DNA of 64,000 nucleotides, taken from contig JAGYVD010000008.1 in NCBI GenBank assembly GCA_021209875.1, positions 1,115,501 to 1,179,500 on the forward strand. The letters are read 5' to 3'. The notes beneath the pieces are model-generated. The model had not been told where the DNA came from. It was given only the letters and a program-made list of their open reading frames with translations, and did not search any database. Positions 59,148 to 64,000 of the stretch are shown piece after piece; position 1 is the first letter of the stretch; the number at the start of each line of letters is the position of its first letter. Source of the DNA: Rosellinia necatrix. Lineage: Eukaryota; Ascomycota; Sordariomycetes; Xylariales; Xylariaceae. Position numbers and translations under genes: made by a program.

Positions 59148-60488
59148 ATGGCCGGCTTGCGGTGACGTTTGGCAATTGGCAATTTGAGGCTCAAAACATT
59201 GAGGAATCAGCGCGACAACGCAAAGATACCTCTGTGCTATCTCCGTCCAGCACAATACACGACTACCAGCCCACAGACTCTAACGGTGCCCGGAGAAGGG
59301 CTCGCAAAGGAGGTTCACCTTCGTACAGCGTGTGACCGATGCTCTGCGGCTAAGGTGCGATGTGACAAGAAGCACCCGGCATGCGACCGATGTGCTCAGG
59401 CCGGGCTGCAATGCTCATACAGTCAATCACGCAGACACGGGCGGCGATCGTGGCACAAAAGGGCCACATAAGCGCGGATAAGGGTAACCAAGAGCATAGA
59501 GATGAGAGGCGAAACACAGATACCAGCTGTCGAGTCATCTATTCCAGCAAGATGGCCCCCCCTGCTCCCCTACTCATCGGTACCGTTGGCACCGGATCGG
59601 GACATAGAGTCCCTCTTTAGCTACGAACAACAACAATCAGACGATATGTCGGCCCTTGTTCCTATGTGGCCCTTTGGTAATGATGATGGCACCGAGATTA
59701 ATGTTAGTTCTTATACCAACTTGGATATAGCCGATGTATCGTCCCACCCACCAGAGGCGGATATCTTCCCCGTCTCAGAGCCAGCCCATCACCAGACCAC
59801 CAAAAACAGGCCGGCCTCCATAGAGGAAGGCTCGCCTATACCAAGCACCATAAGCACACACGATTGCAAGGCTCAAGAAATATCCATCCTACGTTCGATG
59901 CAGCACGGGGAGATGTGTGAAGGGGCCACGTCTTGTTCTACTAACCCTGTGCAATACACGGAGCTGAACCTCAGGCCGGGTTTCGACCGCGTGCTCGCCA
60001 CCAACAAAGCGGCCCTCGACAGCTGCGCCAGGCTTATGAAGTGCTCATGCGCGCTCTGCCCTCATATAACCCTGCTCCACGTATCGATATTGTCCAAGAT
60101 GCTCTTCTGGTACCGCATAGCAGCGGCAGACAAAACAAGTCCCTTGGGGGACGAGGCCGGCCCAGAGAGAAACCACAGCCGCACAACTAGCCAGTCCTCG
60201 GAAGACCAGCCCTCACCCAGCCAGTTTAGCATCGGCGCAACGAATGTTCAAATCGGAATGCTCAGTCTAGATACTGGGGATGAATGCGACTTGCGGAACA
60301 CGCTCTTGCCTCGCGAGCTGCGTGGGGCAGAGAAGGTGATTGACGAGCTCATCAACGTAGATCGCACGGCATTGGACGAGAATGAGGACGATATTGTGAG
60401 GAGGTCTGTGCAATGGTCCCTTGGGGGCATCTCGCGTATTAGAGAGGAGTTACAAGATGTGATACAGAAAATAAAGCAAACTCTGTAG
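59148..60488 (+). CDS. AflR-like Zn2Cys6 transcription factor
   Basis: A binuclear zinc cluster, CX2CX6CX6CX2CX6C (ACDRCSAAKVRCDKK, then CDRCAQAGLQC), is followed by the basic linker SRRHGRRSW. The downstream frame (from about 59502) contains LDSCARLMKCSCALCPHITLLH and VSILSKMLFWYRI, the hallmark of the AflR C-terminal domain, and ends VIQKIKQTL with TAG at 60486-60488. AflR-type proteins switch on secondary-metabolite clusters in the nucleus. The cluster exon has no ATG of its own. ATG GCC GGC TTG at 59148 can join it through a 108-nt intron (59162-59269) in phase. The junction between the cluster exon and the large exon, between about 59440 and 59520, needs an unclear donor or contains a frameshift. 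No biosynthetic gene is visible nearby. Confidence 0.75.
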
Positions 60489-60990
60489 CCGCCATCCTCG
60501 CTGTTATTGCCAATGACATGATGGCCGCCGGCGCCAAAAGGTTCCAAGTGCTTTGCACAATAAGATGGTGACGCTGCAAAGCAAACATAGAGAGCTAAAA
60601 ATACATTAACTAACTACACATAACTACAAGAAGAAAAACACAACAGTGCTTTTAAGACCAGTAAAAGCAAGAGGCCCTTCCCTAAAAATATACTGCCACA
60701 GGACTTAGTGGCGCCAAAAAACGTTAGTAACGCCCTCAACAGTTGCTATGGCACTGTTAACTCAAGTAGGTGCCTAGGTAGGTAGGTACTTAAGTAGGTA
60801 TCCAGGCACTTAGGGATGCCTGACCCAGATAACGCTCAGACCGCTAAATCTAAGCATAAATCCCTATTTAGCGTTAGATTATATACATACACTACCTACC
60901 TACTTAGGCAAGTAGGTACTTCGACAAGGTCTACGTACCCAACAAAAACAATGGGTTTATAGTATTTACCAATCATTAAGCGGGAAAGTG
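60489..60990. other. Intergenic with TACCTA repeats
   Basis: Clusters of GTAGGTACTTAAGTAGG near 60764-60810 and ACCTACCTACTTAGG near 60892-60920 form loose inverted repeats. No gene is seen. Confidence 0.5.
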
Positions 60991-61293
60991 CTAACAGCCT
61001 AAGTAACATGGCCCGCCAACTTCGAAGGTTTTTGTAGCCGTATTTATAGTTTGCACTATGTTCTGGCAATAGTGTAAGGGTTGTGTGGGGTTATTTGGAT
61101 TCTTCCAGGGAGCTGTTGCCGAGTTAGAGTTGCACGTCAAAGGATCCATCCTTGCATCCACTTGGCAGGTACAGCAGTTATCTGAATGACACCCATTGAT
61201 AAACAAGTAGCGACCCACAAATAAGCTGAGACAGCCCCAGCAGTTGCCGTGCCCACCAGCTAGGGCGTTTGTTGATTCACGACCGGACCAGGA
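60991..61293 (-). CDS. Possible cysteine-rich exon, no start found
   Basis: The frame is open from 61293 to a stop at 60991 and has an unusual cysteine content: GNCWGC, INGCHSDNCCTC, DPLTC, HYCQ, then GGPCYLGC at the very C-terminus. The nine or so regularly spaced cysteines and the short length recall small secreted fungal proteins. No in-frame ATG or signal peptide is visible, so a 5' exon would be needed. It may also be chance or a relic. Function unknown. Confidence 0.3.
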   Translation of the reverse strand, partial: SWSGRESTNALAGGHGNCWGCLSLFVGRYLFINGCHSDNCCTCQVDARMDPLTCNSNSATAPWKNPNNPTQPLHYCQNIVQTINTATKTFEVGGPCYLGC

Positions 61294-61563
61294 TCACCTG
61301 CTTTAGCTGCACCAGGAAAGTCTTGATAGCGTGCACGCACAAACAGCACACGTTGCCTGGCGGCTCCTATTCGCTTCCCTAAGCTGCATTGAATACCTCT
61401 TGTCTTCATTTCAAAAACAACATTCCGAAGCTGACAGTTTACCTACCCAACAGCCTACCCAACCCCGATCGCCTTCATCACTACCTCTCCCATCTGTCTC
61501 TCTTCTTACCTTATGGCATAGTACTTGAACTAGCTGGCTAAGTTGTTGTGCATCTGATTCACC

Positions 61564-63938
61564 ATGACGGAATCCGACAAGTACGACGTGTTGGAGAAGA
61601 TCGGTAAGCTTCCTCGTCTCCATCCCCATCTCCATCTCCATCTCCATCGCTGTTTCCGTCGCCGTTTCCGTCGCCGTTTCCGTCGCCGTTTCCGTTGCCG
61701 TTTCTGTCTTTATCGCTTCGGTGGTCTGGGGACTTGTTGCTAATTCGCAATTCGTGTTGCATCGCAGGGCATGGCTCCTTCGGCGTCATCCGAAAAGTCC
61801 GACGGAAGGCTGACGGCATGATCGCCTGCCGAAAGGAAATCAGCTACCTGAAGATGTCCCAGAAAGAGCGGGAGCAGTTGCATGCCGAATTCCAGATCCT
61901 TTCTTCCCTCCGACATCCCAATATCGTAGGCTACTTCCACCGCGAACACCTCAAGCAGAGCCAAGACCTGCACCTGTACATGGAATACTGCGGCAACGGA
62001 GACTTGGGCCGTGTGATTCGGGACCTTGTTCGCAATGACAAATACGCCGAGGAGGAGTTTGTATGGGTTGTCTTCTCACAGCTCGTCACGGCCCTCTACC
62101 GTTGCCACTATGGCATCGACCCCCCGGAGGTGGGCAATAACGTCCTCGTCACCTCGAAGGCAAAGCCCAGGATTCCGCCCGGAGCTGTGACCATCTTGCA
62201 TCGTGACCTGAAGCCTGAGAATGGTAAGACATGTTTGCAGCCGCGCGGCAACACGGCTAACTGGTAATAGTGTTCCTTGGAGAGAATAATTCAGTCAAGC
62301 TCGGGGACTTCGGTCTATCGAAGATGATCCAGTCGCACGATTTCGCTTCCACATATGTCGGCACGCCATTCTATATGTCCCCCGAGATCTGCGCCGCCGA
62401 GCGATATACATTGAAGTCTGATATCTGGTCTTTGGGCTGCGTGATATATGAGCTCTGCGCAAGAGAGCCTCCCTTCAACGCCAAGTCTCACTTTCAGCTG
62501 GTGCAAAAAATCAAGGAGGGGAAAGTGGCTACGTTACCACGGATATACTCTGCCGAACTGATGGCAGTCATTCGAGATTGCCTCAGAGTCAACCCGGACG
62601 CAAGACCCGACACAGCAACCCTGCTAAATCTCCCAGTGGTGCGACTGATGCGCACGCAGCGTGAGGCTGTAGAGCTAAGGAGTAGATTGTTGGCAAAACA
62701 GGCAGTTCTCGACTCGAAGATGAAAGAGGTAGAGAGAAAGCTTGCAAGCGTTGAAGCCGACAAATCCCTCGCTCGACAGGATATCGAGTCCTCTCTCCGG
62801 AGAGAATGGGAGGTCAAGGCACGGCTTGAAATTGATCGGCTCGTGAGAATTGAGCTCCAAGAACTCCAGAGGCGGTTTGAGGGGGAAGTGCAGGCACGTG
62901 TTCAGGAAGAACTCGAGAAGACGCCCGTTACATTCGGTAACCTAGACGTGACAGAGTCTTGCTCGTCGTTGTCGAAGTCTGAATACCCCCAATCGCTTGC
63001 TGGCGCCAGCACTGACGGGGAGTTCCCATCCACCACCGACATCACCGAATTTTCGGTCGACTCACCCGAGGAGGCAGTCCTTAAGAAGGATCGTGCACCG
63101 TTTGGGCGAGCCCAGACCATGTTCGAGCGCCACCTCGGTACGCCAATGGATGTTGATACGTCTCCATCCCCAATCGCCATCGCATCACTGTCCCTATCGC
63201 CCCGACGAGCGAATTCTACTAAGGCCCCATCGACTCACCAGCCCAACATCTTCGACGAATCGAACGAAGAGGCCCGATGGAAGAAGGCTCGGGATTCAGA
63301 TCCCGTCCTGTCCGAATCGGAGGATGACGACACCCCCGTCGTCCCCTCGCCCACCCGGGGTCCTCGGTCGGGCAAGAACCCGTTCGCCCACCGACCCGTG
63401 CTGCTGGCCGCCAAGACAGCACCGGCCGACCAGCTGAAGACCCAGAACCAATTCCCCCCCCTGGGCCTCAACAAACCCATGCCACAATTGCCCGGCGGCG
63501 GCTCCGCGCCGAACCTACAGCTCCGACCCCAGCCGAGCAACGGGGCGCTCCGCGAGAGGGGCAATTCCCCCAACCGGAGGCTGAGCAAAATTCCGTCCGC
63601 GGCCAACCTGATCGCGGCAGCCGGGGAGAACGGCCACCAGCAGCAGCAGCAGCAGCAGCAGCGCAAGACGTCCCTGACGAGGAAGAACTCGGACGCGTCG
63701 CTCACGAAGGTGGCCGTCAAGAACAACGTCAAGGGCCGCACGCTCGTCGAGCTGCAGCAGGCGCGGGCGGGCGGGCGCCCGATGGAGAATTCAGGGGGGC
63801 GGCGGCAGCGCCAAGCGCACGTTCAAGGAGCGGGCCGTGGACAGGTTCTCCGAGCCCGCGGCAGTGTGGGATCCGGAACGCGACGAGATGCCGAGCCCGT
63901 TCCTGGTTCGTCATCGGGGACCCGTATCGCGAGCGTGA
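61564..63938 (+). CDS. nimA: NIMA-type mitotic kinase (NEK family)
   Basis: Exons 61564-61603, 61768-62223 and 62271 onward, with GTAAGC and GTAAGA donors. The kinase domain starts at the N-terminus: YDVLEKIGHGSFG loop, Lys36 in CRKEIS, LHRDLKPEN with Asp160, DFG with Asp178 (LGDFGLSKM), GTPFYMSPE and SDIWSLGCVIYELC. A long coiled coil follows (SKMKEVERKLASVEADK, LRREWEVKARLEIDRL). The Ser/Pro-rich tail has NPFAHRP, a polyQ run from CAG repeats (63640-63662) and a basic segment. NIMA drives entry into mitosis. At a G6 run (63794-63799) the frame appears to shift: the conserved-looking tail (AKRTFKERAVDRFSEP, AAVWDPERDEMPSPFLVR) lies in the next frame and ends at TGA 63936-63938. With the shift corrected the protein is about 720 residues, close to the known NIMA length. 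Confidence 0.9.
61616..61705. repeat. CCATCT and CCGTCG/CCGTTT repeats in the NIMA intron 1
   Basis: Intron 1 (61604-61767) is filled with tandem CCATCT units followed by GTTTCCGTCGCC units, which give long purine/pyrimidine strand bias. Confidence 0.85.
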
Positions 63939-64000
63939 ACCCCGGGGAAAGGGGAGGGAGAGATATAAGCGAGTGACCCAGGGGGGAAGGGGGATGGGGA

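Overview
This is nuclear DNA of a filamentous ascomycete (Pezizomycotina, most likely Sordariomycetes). Genes have short introns of about 50-165 nt. Typical fungal families are present: HET domain, HET-associated-type kinases, DUF6594, an AflR-like Zn2Cys6 regulator and NIMA kinase. Intergenic DNA is full of TACCTAGGTA-type short repeats. The middle is one very AT-rich block whose repeat copies differ almost only by C-to-T and G-to-A transitions, the mark of repeat-induced point mutation (RIP).

Left arm (1-17042): the 3' part of an SDR oxidoreductase (+), a long uncharacterised protein (-), a LURP-one/Tubby-like protein (-), a complete HET-domain protein (-), a second SDR that has lost its YxxxK catalytic pair (-, five exons), a small two-exon gene (-), a divergent fungal protein kinase (+, three exons) and the 3' end of another kinase gene (-).

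Centre (17048-52834): a 35.8 kb stack of Ty3/Gypsy LTR retrotransposons, resolved by LTR pairs and target-site duplications (TSDs). Element O (LTRs 17048-17355 and 52530-52834, TSD GTGGG, minus strand) landed in the kinase gene. E1 (20677-49202, TSD AATAA, plus strand) landed in O. E2 (27478-45528, TSD CTAAT), the same family as E1, landed near the end of E1's pol. G (32490-40272, TSD CTCGT, minus strand) landed in E2. Two solo LTRs with near-normal base composition sit in E1 (47288-47534) and O (50375-50626). All pol genes are destroyed by RIP, but RT, integrase and gag zinc-knuckle remnants can still be read.

Right arm (52835-64000): the 5' part of the interrupted kinase (-), a DUF6594 membrane protein with a RIP-type nonsense codon (-), a small conserved-looking gene (-), an AflR-like transcription factor (+), a possible cysteine-rich exon (-) and a nearly complete NIMA-type kinase (+) with an apparent one-base frameshift near its end.

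The HET protein, the two divergent kinases and the DUF6594 gene suggest an accessory locus linked to fungal recognition or conflict; this is inference from gene content. The strongest result is structural. With the stack and one TSD removed, the two halves of the minus-strand kinase meet in the same reading frame, so the intact ancestral gene and the order of the insertions can both be recovered.
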